DNA of 64,000 nucleotides, taken from contig CP092879.1 in assembly GCA_030710605.1 (NCBI GenBank), positions 41,535,008 through 41,599,007 of the forward strand. The letters are read 5' to 3'. Position numbers and translations under genes: made by a program. The first letter of the stretch is position 1. Each line of letters begins with the position of its first letter. The notes under the pieces are model-generated. The model ran no database searches and was not told the DNA's origin. It saw only the letters and a program-made list of their open reading frames with translations. The stretch comes from Cordylochernes scorpioides (taxonomy: Eukaryota; Arthropoda; Arachnida; Pseudoscorpiones; Chernetidae). Of the stretch, positions 10,826 to 22,093 are shown piece after piece.

Positions 10826-11751
10826 ATTTAATGTATTTTCTGCAATTTCTATAGCTTCAGATAGTATTTTTAGGGTTAACCTGCAATAAAAGGTATACTA
10901 GGGCTAATTCTTGTAAACCATGGTTAGTAACTATCTCTTGAAATTCGTTAATTAAAACAAAAAGGCACCGAGTGGCAAGCAATGTTGTTAATGAGTTAGA
11001 AAAGCCAACAAGCATCAAATTGACCTTTAATTGAAGTCCAGATGGGCCATTGTAACTTAACCTAACTACACTGTAATTTACCAGAAGGTGATAAGGTGAA
11101 GCAAACAACAAAAGTAGGCTTAGCAACTTGGCGTCACCGATTTAACCTGGTTTAATTAATTAAACATTTTTACTGCGACATTACAGGATTATTAATTATA
11201 TCACGGTAATTAGGCCTAATATATTTCTGCCCATAAATTTCTGGCCCTGTCAATATTATAGAAAATTCATTTATAGGGGTAGAACTGAAATGGTTTTTAT
11301 TGATTTCAAAGTTTTAAAATGTTTTTGGACGCTACATAGAGTTTAATGAGTATATAAAACTACTAATATTTTTCCTGTTTTATTTTAAGTATTTAAGGTT
11401 AAGAGATAATAATAATAATAATAATATATATAATATTATTATATTGAAATCAAATAATATTATCTTATTTTAAGTTTTTACATTGTCTATATACATTGCA
11501 GTCTCCAAAACCCAGAAATAAATATCGTATTTTTATCAAATTTTATTATATATATAGAAACATTAAATTTTAATTCAATAAAATATATCAAAGGTTTTAA
11601 TAGCATCTTATTATGGTGCTTATTTTATCTTATTTGAATGAGATCACTTTATTAAAATTGAGTTGATATCTAACAAAATTGCTTATTTTGAAGCACGTTT
11701 ACGATAGGAAATTTTATATTCTACTCATATTTTACTTTAATTTAATCTAAA

Positions 11752-11791
<40 letters not shown>

Positions 11792-11868
11792 AAAGTATAT
11801 GTTTAATATATCTAAATAATAAACTTATTTAATTATTAAATTAAATTAAATTGCCATCTATCGTTTAA
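10826..11868. other. AT-rich stretch, no gene seen
   Basis: No coding signal beyond a chance 89-codon minus frame (10857-11126) of low complexity. It contains AAT/TA simple repeats around 11410-11450 and an (AT)n run at 11757-11791. Confidence 0.55.
11757..11791. repeat. (AT)n microsatellite
   Basis: About 17 uninterrupted AT dinucleotides. Similar runs occur at ~15464-15496, 16091-16116, 16468-16495, 21122-21143 and 62799-62818, often at the edges of foldback elements. Confidence 0.9.
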
Positions 11869-11999
11869 ATTTTACACAAATAAATTTACTGGCAATGCGT
11901 TTCTTTTAAATATCATCAAATATAAGTAAGGTCTGTAGAGATAATATTTGATGATATTTAAAAGAAACGCATTGTCAGTAAATTCATTTGCGTGAAATT
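11869..11999. repeat. Short foldback, ~55-bp arms
   Basis: Left arm 11870-11924 and right arm 11944-11998 pair almost fully; the core AATGCGTTTCTTTTAAATAT is present in both orientations. The spacer is ~20 bp. Confidence 0.85.
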
Positions 12000-12519
12000 A
12001 TTTAATTATATTTGAAAATAAAAAATATTGGATCATAAAATATTTAATTTATCAATGTATATTATTATATACTTTTTTAACTATAAAGTTTGAAATGGAT
12101 TATTTTTATTTATTTGACATATCAGATGCGATATCCTAGCTTGGGATACTTACGCCTAAATACATTTTAGCAACTCATATACAATTCATTTTATATACAA
12201 TTCAATAAACAATACTAAAAACAAATTAAAAACTGAAACCTGCTCAATTAAAAATATACTTCTGTATATGGAGATTTAATATATATATATATATTATTCA
12301 AAAGAAACCAATATCACTGATATAAAAATACCAGTTTTGTTTTAAATCAGAAATTTAAGGTTCTCTATAATCTATAATTCTTATAAATCATCAATATATT
12401 GTTAAAAATCTAATATTTTTTTTTTATTTTTCAAATATATAGTTTTCTCATTTTAAAAATGATACAATAAAGAATATACTTGAAAGGTTTTAAAAATAAA
12501 AATATATTTACAGCAAGAT

Positions 12520-12740
12520 ATATAGGTTTTTAAATTTTAATTAGACAATTTTTATTTATATTTAGACATTTTTCATTTTAATATAGACACATGGACTTTT
12601 CTATAAAAATGTCTAAATTATAATTAAAAATGTTTAAATTAAAGTGGAAAATGTCTAAATAAAAATGAAAGTATCTAAACTAAAATGAAAAATGTCCAAA
12701 TATAAATTTCAAAGGGCTAATTAAAAGTTAAAAACCTACA
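12520..12740. repeat. Foldback or MITE with ~70-bp arms
   Basis: The left arm starts near TATAGGTTTTTAAATTTTAA and the right arm ends AAAGTTAAAAACCTACA. The interior repeats short 'TGTCTAAAT' motifs in both orientations. Confidence 0.75.
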
Positions 12741-12847
12741 ATATAATTTGTAAATAAGTATTATATTGGAACGAGTGACAAAAAAATGCGCATTTACATA
12801 TATTCTTTTACATAATATCCATTATAAATAATTAACGTACTTATATA

Positions 12848-13075
12848 TTTTTTAAATAGAGCAATTCATAGATAAAACTTTTATTAAAAAGGTATTTAGA
12901 TATAAAGGCATATGTGATGCTGAGATTGTTGTTGACACACATTAATAAGTTATAATACCTTGATAAAGGTTGGTGTTCAGCCAACTGAAATATAAAAAAA
13001 AATGATATTTTGATCCAATATATGCCTTTTATTTAAAGTGCTTGTATTCGTTTTACAAGTTTAAAAACACATATA
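12848..13075. mobile_element. Decayed MITE of the GCAATCCAT family
   Basis: Carries the family end AGAGCAATTCATA (12855), the inner block 'CCTTGATAAAGGTTGGTGTT' (~12958), a GCCAACTGAAATAT hairpin side, and the distal 'GATCCAATATATGCC' (~13013). The right half matches the better-kept copy at 43576-43853; the left half has decayed. Confidence 0.75.
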
Positions 13076-15462
13076 TAGAATTTAATAATAGAGATTTCAA
13101 ATATAATTTTTAAAATAAATCCCAAATATATAATTTGAAGAGAATATTGACTAAAAATGGATAATATATAAAACCTTTATAAAATAATATTTAAAAACTC
13201 AAACTATTAGAATATATTTTCAGATTATATATATATATTTATAAGCTGTGCTATTCCCAAGATAATTATATTTTAATATTCGGTATTTCAACGTAAAATG
13301 CTTTATGAATATTTATGGAATCTAAATAAACAAAATAGCAAAAGATTCAAAGCATAAAAATAGTCTTTTGATATAAATGATAAAGAATATATTTTGTTTG
13401 ATTGCATATTTAAATACCAGACGAACAGGGCTTGTAAAAGGAAATAATTTACCACAAACAGAATATTTTACACATAATTCGAATGCAACGACGTTTTTAG
13501 GGGGATAAAGACCTGCGGAAAGAAATTACTCGTCCATTTTCATTACGAAAGAGTCTCATGGGTTTTTTTTTTGCCCATGCTTTCTGTAGATAGCGAGTTG
13601 TTCTTTGTGTCCCTAGAGCCCATGTCTTTCCCGAGGCCCTATGGGAACGTTTTGGTGCCAAACTCCTTATTTACCGGCCAATTAAATTATTTTATATCAT
13701 CTTTATTTTTCTTTTGGAGAATTTAAAATAATATAGAAGAAAATTCTTATAAATCAATATATCAAAAATTAAATAAAAGCTATTACTATAACTCAATTTA
13801 AAATATCCACATATATATTAAACTGTTGTTTAAATCATTTTAATTTATTTTCAAATGTATTAATAGATACATATATTTTTACATTTATCCTTTAATGCAT
13901 TATTGATGAATTATATTTTATGTACAATCCAATATATATGCCTTTTTACTATTTAATATATTAAATTTTAATCCCAAATTTCTCAATACCTATCATTAAT
14001 AAATTAAATTTAAAATAATTATCTTCATATATATTCAGTATTAGTTTAAATTTATATGCCAACAATTTATATATAGGAATACTCGCAAATATTTACCAAA
14101 ATATTAAAATGAAAATATATTAATATATTTATAACCTTTTATTTTTATTGTTTTCAATAATGCGAACTTACCTAAATTATTTTATCTCTCTCTACAAGTA
14201 TTTAAATATATTTATTATTCAAATCAGATATTGCTTTTATATAGAGTTAAAATTACCCAAAATATAAAATCAATTAAGACATTTAATGAGTCATTACCCT
14301 AATAGGAAAACTCAATACTCTTAAAGATTTCAATTAAAATACTTTTAGAAGGTAATAAAACTTTTAAGCTCAGCACGCATATATTTAAATGGTCATATAA
14401 ATATTCTAAATGTAATCTATATAAGTGTTTCTGTTTATATTGAATATTGATAATATATTTATACAAAAAATTATGTGTCATTTTTTTATTACAAAATAAT
14501 AATTAATACATTGTAATACAATATAATGCGGCTTGTGTAATAAAACGACATTTGAAAATTATCCCGCATGTTTTTCTTTTCAACGAAAAATAAAAATTTA
14601 TTTTAAAGAGAAATAATGATTATTTCTAACCTTATGGATGAGGTATGAAAGGATGAATTGTTAAGAGTAATGATAAACGGAAAAATAAAAGAATGATTTT
14701 AAAGAATTTTAAAGAATGATTTTTTAAAACTAATGATTTTTGAATTTATCTTTTCGTTTGGTAAACTTCTTTGCTTTCGTCTGTTTATTCATTTAACCGA
14801 ATTCGGTGTATTTAGAGTTAAAACAGGTTCATCTAAGAGCTTATAAATATATACTGTGAAATATGCTTAAAACAAATATAAATCTCGTAATATTGTCTAA
14901 TATTTCAAATTTATTTCTCATCCTATTGTATTTTATCCCTAATTATACATTTATATATATTATATAAATAATAAATTTCAAACTTAACTAGCATAATGTA
15001 ACTAATTAATAATGTACATATATTGTTTCTTTGTATCACGCATCTAATTATAGTTACTTAACTGTATTTATAAATATTTATATTATTTTCAAATATATCT
15101 AATTTAAAATACAAAATGTGGTCTTTGTAATAATGCGTTCTTGCGCAAAACTATTGAAATATATTTATAAAGTTAATATAAAGAACAGATGTGTAAATAA
15201 ATCCCTTTTCAAACAAAGGCTCACGTGCACATGGGGAAAGGGAGAAAAAAATACTGTATTATTTTGTTGTTGTATGGCGAATCCATACAGAGCAATGGGC
15301 CCTAATAAAATCCTTGTTGTTGTTATTATAAAGTTAATATTTGAAAGATGGCCAAATTTAATTTTGAAGGATTTCGCTATATTCAAACTTGGTATAATAG
15401 TATATATAGTTAGATAAGTATAATAGATAAAACCTTTTTTAGGTACCAGTTATGGTTCTGTA

Positions 15463-15490
<28 letters not shown>
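13076..15490. other. AT-rich DNA without a gene
   Basis: Only short low-complexity frames. A slightly GC-richer patch at 13480-13680 has no coherent frame. Around 14525-14700 lies a partial copy of the foldback seen at 61575-61802, shown by shared blocks such as 'GATTATTTCTAACCTTA' and 'AGTAATGATAAACGGAAAAA'. Confidence 0.6.
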
Positions 15491-15494
<4 letters not shown>

Positions 15495-15501
<7 letters not shown>

Positions 15502-16042
15502 GTAAAGAAGGCATCTCCTGACCACGAGCACATGTGCTTTTTAGATGGCAGAGCGCCATCTAGTGGAGCAAGAAATAACCTAAACGTTTATTTAGCTTGC
15601 TCCGAGATATTTGGCCAACCCAATTTATTGATAAATCAAGAAAAGCCATCCACGAACGCGTTTCGCGCTGTTGGCGCTCGTCAGCGTGGAGAAGGCTGTA
15701 ACCACTGCGACCAAAAATATTTTTTTCTATTGTTTTTTCATGTGTTAAGCGTCTTTACGCAAATTTGGCCTTAAATACCCATTTCTTGATTTTTCGGAAA
15801 GCCATTGGGACCAAAAAATATTTTTGGTCGCAGTGGTTACAGTCTTCTCCACGCTGACGAGCGCCAACAGCGCGAAACGCGTTCGTGGATGGCTTTTCTT
15901 GATTTATCAAAAAATTGGGTTGGCCAAATATCTCGGAGCAAGCTAAATAAACGTTTAGTTTATTCTTGCTCCACTAGTGGGCGCTCTGCCATCTAAAAAG
16001 CACATGTGCTCGTGTTCAGGGGATGCCTTCTTTACTTTTAAT
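15495..16042. mobile_element. Large foldback element, ~230-bp arms
   Basis: Outer ends ATTAAAAGTAAAGAAGGCAT and its reverse complement. The arms hold matching blocks: 'AGCACATGTGCTTTTTAGAT', 'GAGCGCCATCTAGTGG', 'CCATCCACGAACGCGTTTCG' and 'GACCAAAAATATTTTT'. The ~90-bp spacer differs. No transposase. A remnant of the same family lies at 16511-16577 and a one-armed copy at 21455-21690. Frames inside the arms mirror each other and are not genes. Confidence 0.92.
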
Positions 16043-16120
16043 ATAAACACCTGACCCACTTATCTTTTATTTTTTTCTATTGTTTTTTCATATATATATA
16101 TATATATATATATATTTTAA

Positions 16121-16464
16121 GATTGAGCAATCCATAATTAAAATTATTTTCAACAAAGATGCATATATTGGATTTATAATTATTTTATTCTTCCAATATC
16201 TCTCTTTCACGTACAATGTGTGGACAAAATGATAATAATGGTGTTGATCTGTAATATTATATATAAATGTTAGCTGTATATATACTGAATGTAATATTTA
16301 AATCAAAGATACAAATCTTTCATTGGCTTTGTAGAGAACAAGAGTGGTGTACGCGTGCTCGCATGTTTTAGTCAAACCACAAACATCCTCGATAAAGAGA
16401 AGCGAGTTGCCCCTCGAAATATTGGAACAATAAAATAATTATAAATCTAAAATATGCATCTTTG

Positions 16465-16470
<6 letters not shown>
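16121..16470. mobile_element. MITE of the GCAATCCAT family
   Basis: The left end is GAGCAATCCATAATTA. The arms then pair through 'TTCAACAAAGATGCATATAT' and 'ATTATTTTATTCTTCCAATA' with their complements at 16410-16470. The right arm carries CCTCGATAAAG, a short GAG/CTC stem, and CGAAATATTGG, the hairpin-GAAA motif shared with 16592-16874, 43576-43853 and 44161-44430. Confidence 0.8.
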
Positions 16471-16496
<26 letters not shown>

Positions 16497-16510
16497 TCCA
16501 TATATATATC

Positions 16511-16577
16511 TGTTCCACTAGATGGCGCTCTGCCTTCTGTAAAGCACATGTGCTCCTGGTCAGGATATGCCTTTTTT
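16511..16577. mobile_element. End fragment of the 15495-16042 foldback family
   Basis: TTCCACTAGATGGCGCTCTG followed by GTAAAGCACATGTGCTCCTG and CAGGATATGCC matches the right terminal ~65 bp of the larger element. Confidence 0.8.
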
Positions 16578-16591
16578 AAATATATATATAC

Positions 16592-16874
16592 ATTAGATAA
16601 TAAAAGGCATATATTGGATTTAATAAAATATTTATTTTGCCAATATTTCGGCTGGCTGAACGCCAACCTTTATCGAGGCATTACATTTTTGTATACACAA
16701 ACTCAGCGCCGCATTATAATATGCGTGATAATAATGTGATATTATAACACTATGCGGCGCTGAGTTTGTGTATACAAAAATTTAATGCCTCGATAAAGGT
16801 TGGCGTTCAGCCAGCCGAAATATTGGCAAAATTAATATTTTATTAAATCCAATATATGCCTTTTATTATCTAAT
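16592..16874. mobile_element. Foldback MITE of the GCAATCCAT family, ~130-bp arms
   Basis: Near-perfect arms from ATTAGATAATAAAAGGCATA inward to GCGCCGCATTATAAT, with a spacer of ~20 bp. Both arms include the block that reads CCTCGATAAAGG, TTGGC-GTTCA-GCCA hairpin, GCCGAAATATTGG. No coding capacity. It ends 10 bp before the mariner element at 16884. Confidence 0.9.
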
Positions 16875-16883
16875 ATATATATA

Positions 16884-17621
16884 CAGGGTGTACCAGGTAA
16901 ATTGGGAATTTCAACAATGGTATTTTAACTGAAATTTTTTGCAAGTAAAAATTAAAATATCCGAATGAAATTTGACGCAGTAGTAGATAAAAGGATATAG
17001 TTTTTATTTATTCAATGTAGTTTCCATTATTAGCTACAACAGTCTCGAGGCGAGTGCGGAATGAAGCAGAGGACTTGGCGACGATGACCTTGTCCATTTG
17101 GGTCATCACCGTGTGAACTGCTTTCTTGACAGACTGGATGGTGGTATGAGGAGCTTTGTTGACATCTCTCTCAACAACGCCCCATACATAGTAGTCGAGG
17201 GGATTGCAATCTGGAGAATTAGGGGGCCAAATATCAGGACCCCAGTGACTAGGGACGTTAAGTGTCAGCCACGATTGTGTCTTTTTTGCCTTATGGGCTG
17301 GAGCTGAGTCCTGTTGGAAGACATACTTCCTTCCTGCGGCCACCATGTCCATCCAAGGCTTCACAACGGTCTCCAGAACATTGATGTAGGTGTCAGCGTT
17401 CATCCTAAGGCCCTTCTCAAAGAAATGGGGAGGCATGACATCACCTTCACTGCTGATAACGCCAAGGACCATTACGGAGACAGGAAATTTCGTGTGCATC
17501 ACGACAGGTATCTCTGAGGGGTCTTTACAGATCCAGCGATCATTCCTGGGATTTACCTTTTGGTCCACGTCAAAGTTCTTTTCGTGAGAGAAGTTAGTCC
17601 CAATTTACCTGGTACACCCTG
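16884..17621 (-). mobile_element. mariner-like element, DD37D type, internally deleted
   Basis: Terminal inverted repeats CAGGGTGTACCAGGTAAATT... and its complement ending ...ACACCCTG, each flanked by TA (16882-16883, 17622-17623), the expected target duplication. At 738 bp it is about half the usual ~1.3 kb: the transposase N-terminal half is missing on the 17621 side. Confidence 0.92.
17008..17568 (-). pseudogene. N-truncated mariner DD37D transposase
   Basis: The open frame starts at GTG, not ATG, and in fact stays open up to the TIR near 17613. It covers the catalytic domain of a cut-and-paste transposase. Counting from 17568, Asp87 lies in 'VFQQDSAPAH' and Asp125 in 'SPDCNPLDYYVW', with 37 residues between them, which is the DD37D (maT/mori-like) spacing. 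The first catalytic Asp should lie in a '(S/T)DEK' motif just upstream; the sequence there reads NFSHEKNF, so Asp is replaced by His. The helix-turn-helix DNA-binding region is absent. The protein cannot be an active transposase. The C-terminus 'VVANNGNYIE' is complete. Confidence 0.92.
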
Positions 17622-17623
17622 TA

Positions 17624-18048
17624 TAGTGAAGAGTTCTTATCTATATATACCAATATATCATTTTTTATTTATTTCCCTACTATAAAATATAATTGACAGC
17701 CTTGAAATATAATTTTTAAAGAATTACTTGCCATAATATGTCTTGCCTTAATTGAAAGCAATCTCCTACCCTCCCTTTCCATCTTTCTATCTATGATAGA
17801 TTAATGGTGTATTTAAAAGATGACCAATGTACTAATACTTGAAAATTTCTGAATTAAAATTCTTCGTAGAAATTATAAAAGTATTTGATCAAATAGCTAC
17901 AGCACTTCTCAAAATTTTATTTGCCTACTTGCACTATCACATATTGCCCACAGACAAAGAGCTAATCTCAAAATAATTTTGATTGAGAGTGATTTTAAAT
18001 AAAAATATTTTGTCTATTAAAACATTACACTATGAGCCTATTTTATAT
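17624..18048. other. AT-rich, no gene seen
   Basis: No frame, RNA or recognised repeat between the mariner element and the palindrome. Confidence 0.55.
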
Positions 18049-18319
18049 TATATATATCGTCCCTACAACTGCAAACTATCGAATGTGAAAAATTCAATTT
18101 TGAAGGAGAGAGAAATGAAGAGACCATGTGGCCTACGCTCAGTAGAGGAAGGCATTGAAGGAGGGAGAAATGAAGAGACCATGTCATGGTCTCTTCATTT
18201 CTCCCTCCTTCAATGCCTTCCTCTACTGAGCGTAGGCCACATGGTCTCTTCATTTCTCTCTCCTTCAAAATTGAATTTTTCACATTCGATAGTTTGCAGT
18301 TGTAGGGACGATATATATA
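18049..18319. repeat. Perfect 271-bp palindrome
   Basis: The two arms are exact reverse complements about a single central T (18184), from TATATATATCGTCCC on the left to GGGACGATATATATA on the right, with no spacer. Each arm contains two copies of a 28-bp unit starting TGAAGGAG (18101-18128 and 18156-18183). It is GC-richer than its surroundings. The near-identical frames on opposite strands are a consequence of the palindrome, not genes. Confidence 0.95.
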
Positions 18320-19373
18320 TATATATATATTTTTTTTTATACACCATTTCAAATTACAATTAGTTTGCTAAGGGAATTCTAGCTATCAGAAAATAATTAT
18401 ATATTATAGTTTTCGGTTTTGATAAAATATTCAAAAATATTTATATTATATATCCAAAATAAGCCTTATTTTTAAATATTTATATTATGGATGGCTCTAT
18501 ATTCAGAATATATAAATTAATAAAATATATTATTATTAGGTAAAAATAATTAAGGTGATAATAATAAAATAAAAAGGTCTAAAATGTACTAGAGCAAACA
18601 TTAATTTCGCTTCTATTAAAATTATAAGTAATATCAACAATGATTAACGAATATATTTTACAGCAGACGAATTTATTCATGGAATTTTCCAGGTTTTCAA
18701 ATGCAATTTTTAAAAGATTTGAATTGTTTTCTTAAATTTATATAACTTTGAGGGATGCGTAATATTTTCTACGGTAATGTAAGGTATAAAGTCAATCATA
18801 AGTTCGTCTGATATGTTATAAATTCCCGCCAAATCTCTTCATCTCTCTGTTCTAAGATCAAATTTAACAGAAGTCAGGTGTGGAATTTGTTGCCCGCACG
18901 GATCTATGGAAATATGTATCTCATCTGTGGGTAGAGGGCGTGCAAGTGTAAATATTTATACCACCAAAAGTGTATCAAAAGAAAAAGAAAATTTTACAGA
19001 AAAAAATCTCCCCTGGAAAATTTAAATTGGATCTATACATGGTTAACCCTTTCCTATACTCTATCTTACCCCAATTTTACAAGAAATATCCACGTTTGAA
19101 TATTTGAAATAAATACAATTCCCAAAATGCGTATATATTTATATAAATATTTTTCTATTCATAAAAATGTAAATATATACAAGCCTATTTATAAAAATTC
19201 AAAAGGTATATTTTCATAATATAATTTTAATCGTAATTTAAAAGCAACAATATTGATATTAAATTATTTTAGCTAATATTTAGTGGTAAAAATAATAAAA
19301 TAAAAGATGATTCTTATTGTGTATAAAATATATATGACTATATTACTCTGTTTATTTATATATATTTATTATA
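18320..19373. other. AT-rich, no gene; MITE end fragment at 18440-18515
   Basis: A short piece (CCAAAATAAGCCTTATTTTT ... TATTATGGATGGCTCTATAT) matches the right flank of the 44161-44430 foldback. Otherwise nothing is recognised. Confidence 0.55.
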
Positions 19374-19575
19374 CAGGGTGGCCAATAAATCCCGAACCCT
19401 TTTATTATTTATTAAAAATTAAAAGGCAAACTAGAATAAAAAAAACTATAAATATTTTATTTTAGCTAATAGATTAAAGCTTAATTTTTTACATAAAATA
19501 AAATATATATTTTTATTCTAGTTTTCCTTTTAAATTTTAATAAAAATAAAGTTTTTAGGACTTATGGACTACTCT
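19374..19575. mobile_element. mariner-type MITE
   Basis: The TA-flanked end CAGGGTGGCCAATAAATCC is mirrored imperfectly by GGACTTATGGACTACTCTA at the right. Inner arms pair through ATTAAAAGGCAAACTAGAAT. No coding capacity. The ends resemble those of the mariner at 16884-17621 only in CAGGGTG. Confidence 0.65.
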
Positions 19576-19668
19576 ATAGACAGAACCATTGTTCGATATT
19601 TTATAAAAGGTACCAAAATTAGAAAGAATAAGTAACGATTAAAAATATAAAGAATTTTAAACTAGATA

Positions 19669-19844
19669 CAGTTGAATCTGTCTATAGCGCCCCCTCTTGG
19701 GACTCACCAAAATAGGGTGCTATAGAGAAGGGGTGCTATAGACAGGTCACTTTAATGTAAATCGCATCGTACTACGTATTTAAAATCGGGCGCTATAGAG
19801 AGGGAGGCGCTATTTAGAGGGGGCGCTATAGACAGGTTTAACTG
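19669..19844. mobile_element. pogo/Tigger-like MITE
   Basis: 176 bp, TA-flanked, with ends CAGTTGAATCTGTCTATAGC and CGCTATAGACAGGTTTAACTG. The interior repeats 'GCGCTATAGA' in both orientations. CAGTWGAAYC ends and TA duplication are typical of pogo-lineage derivatives. Confidence 0.75.
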
Positions 19845-19846
19845 TA

Positions 19847-20729
19847 TTAATATTTGAACATTAAATGATGAACAATGTATATGTTTATCAATCTTATTTT
19901 CAAATTCCATGCACTTTTCTTAAAATTTTATACAAAATGATAGTATTTCTGTGAAAAATAGACACTACAGCCAGTTAGAGGTTTTTATTTTTCTGAACGT
20001 TTCAACAAAACTCCTTTGTCTTTGTCAGGAGAAATAAATAAAATAGGTAGTAATAAATATAAAAAAATAGAAAAAACTCTTTGTTGAATATATATGGTAA
20101 ACTTTGATAGACCTATTCAACACCATGAAATTCTGCATCATTGAGAGATAATTTCACAGATCTATACAATAAAAGAAAGAATAAATCGCCCATTCATTTA
20201 TATATTTATTATATAAAATCAATATTTACTTAAAATGAACTCTGTCGATTAATATATGTAAATCTGTAAATATTTAATTCTAAGTTTTAATTTGTTTTGT
20301 TATTTTGTTTTCTCTGTAATAGGCGCAAATATTTCAATATCGCGCGCCTGTTTGATTAATAAATAATAAAATAATATGCTTAAAATAAAATATATCACAA
20401 TAGAATGCTTTATTTAAGGCATCTAATCTTCCTAAAGAAAAAGGAAATAGTTAAATAAAGAAGAATAATTGAAGATATTTTTACGCAATTACCGGTTCAT
20501 AATTCGAATAGTTAATACTCGATTATCACACACACACATATAGAGCTTTATTAAGACCACCTGTCTAATACAGATTCACCACAGGAATGAAGCATAGATG
20601 GAGCTCCTATACTCCAGGTAGCACCGAACCCAACAACAGCCTACAGGTACGACGTATTTTCAGTGACCACATAATCCACCGTGCATAAGTTAGCGTATAT
20701 CACTGAAAAGGCGATACTCGATTATCTAT
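19847..20729. other. AT-rich, no gene seen
   Basis: Contains a CTGACAA ... GTTGAAAC motif on the minus strand at 19996-20029 (see findings) and an unexplained, more GC-rich, patch at 20540-20710. Confidence 0.5.
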
Positions 20730-20945
20730 TTTTTTAAAATTAAGCCAATTCCCATCCCTGGACACTTTATTTTTCCGTTCATAGTTAATCTTCACAATTC
20801 ATCCTTTCGCACTTCATCCCTAAGGATAGGAATAGTCGTTATTCCTTCTTAAAATAATTAAAATATCGATTTTTCGTTCTTTAAAAAGGAACATTTACGG
20901 TAAAACTTGTTAAACATCGTTCCAAAAGGTCGTTTGTTTCAAGTT
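20730..20945 (-). mobile_element. Reverse-orientation copy of the 61575-61802 foldback family
   Basis: AATTCCCATCCCTGGACACT, TTATTTTTCCGTTCATAGTT and TTTTTCGTTCTTTAAAAAGG match, in reverse complement, the inner part and one arm of the element at 61575-61802, including part of its tRNA-like T-arm. Confidence 0.75.
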
Positions 20946-21454
20946 TGTTTTAGCTAAGGATTTCTCGGTGTTTATACAATTTAAAATCGAAATTGTAGCT
21001 GTGTGATGACCAATTTTAATAATTACTGATCAATTTGTAGTTTTGGTATTTATTAATTACCATCTATAAAAAGAGCCATCTTAGGGTAAACGTTAAAATG
21101 GTGTGGAGTGCTATTCTACTTCATATATATATATATATATATAAATGGTTTTATCAAAATCATTTCCTATAGGCTCCATAACGCTTACAAAAGCCAAAAG
21201 CCTTAAATTCTTAAATTTTGTTGTTTGTCTTCATTTGTTCTAAAATTTTTAAAAATTTAATTTTTAAGTTATTTTTCAGAATTTTCCAAATGTGGTGCTG
21301 TTGCATGTTCTTTGATAAGAATCCGCGAGTTCTAAGCAGAGAATATCAACAACATACATTGTTTTCGGCTTTTAAAATGGAAGTAGCGATTTTGTGGCAT
21401 ATATAAAAATATATTTATAAAGCAAAATAGGAATATTCTGATCGTTCACTTGAG
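20946..21454. other. AT-rich, no gene seen
   Basis: A 62-codon plus frame at 21218-21406 has no recognised domain. Otherwise only an (AT)n run near 21122. Confidence 0.5.
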
Positions 21455-21690
21455 CATATTTGATGGCAGAGCGCCATCTAGTGGAACAAAAATCAACTAA
21501 ACGTTGATATGACTTGTTCCATGATATTTTAGCAACCCATTTTCTTCATTAATCAAGAAGGCCAATAACGAACGCGGTTTTCAAGCTGTTGGCTATCGTT
21601 AGCGTGGTGCAGGTTGTATCTTATCGACCAAATATTCGGTCCTAGAGGCTTACTTAGAAATCAAGAAATGTGTATTAGAAGCCGAATTAA
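21455..21690. mobile_element. One-armed copy of the 15495-16042 foldback family
   Basis: GATGGCAGAGCGCCATCTAG, then AACGTTGATATGACTTGTTC, AATCAAGAAGGCCAATAACG and CTGTTGGCTATCGTTAGCGT follow the left arm of the large foldback in order, at lower identity. The second arm is missing. Confidence 0.8.
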
Positions 21691-22093
21691 CATGAATACG
21701 CTGTTCATGTGAAAAATATATGTACATAATGTTCGTTATATTGTAGTGTTGAAATAATTAGCAAGTCGTTTGGCAATCAAAAGCAATTTAATAAGCAAGA
21801 GAAGTTTAACCAACGCAACAAACAAAAGATAGTTTTTATATGTCTCTAACTAATTTACATATTTTGTATTTTTACAATAAACAAATGACAATGGATATAT
21901 TTACATGAAGTCGGCTTTGGTACAATATCAATAATAGGAATGAGAAAAATGCGTGCGGTACACCGAACAATGCCTGCAGGAACCAAAGGCCCGCGGCCGC
22001 AAACACCAAACCAGTCTCCATCAATTTTATCTCTGAACGATTTATTACCTAGAGGCAGCGGGAAGATCTGTCGGCGATGACAGCCTGTCAATT
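21691..22093. other. Short non-repetitive stretch, no gene assigned
   Basis: A 78-codon minus frame (21855-22091) lies in a GC-richer patch. It shows no known domain and is not called. Confidence 0.45.

Noticed and set aside
15118-15417. 99-codon plus frame
   Set aside because: Low-complexity AT-rich translation with no recognised domain and a mirrored minus frame.
17983-18363. Near-identical ORFs on both strands
   Set aside because: Produced by the perfect palindrome.
21855-22091. 78-codon minus frame in a GC-richer patch
   Set aside because: No known domain, no splice or start context that would support an exon.
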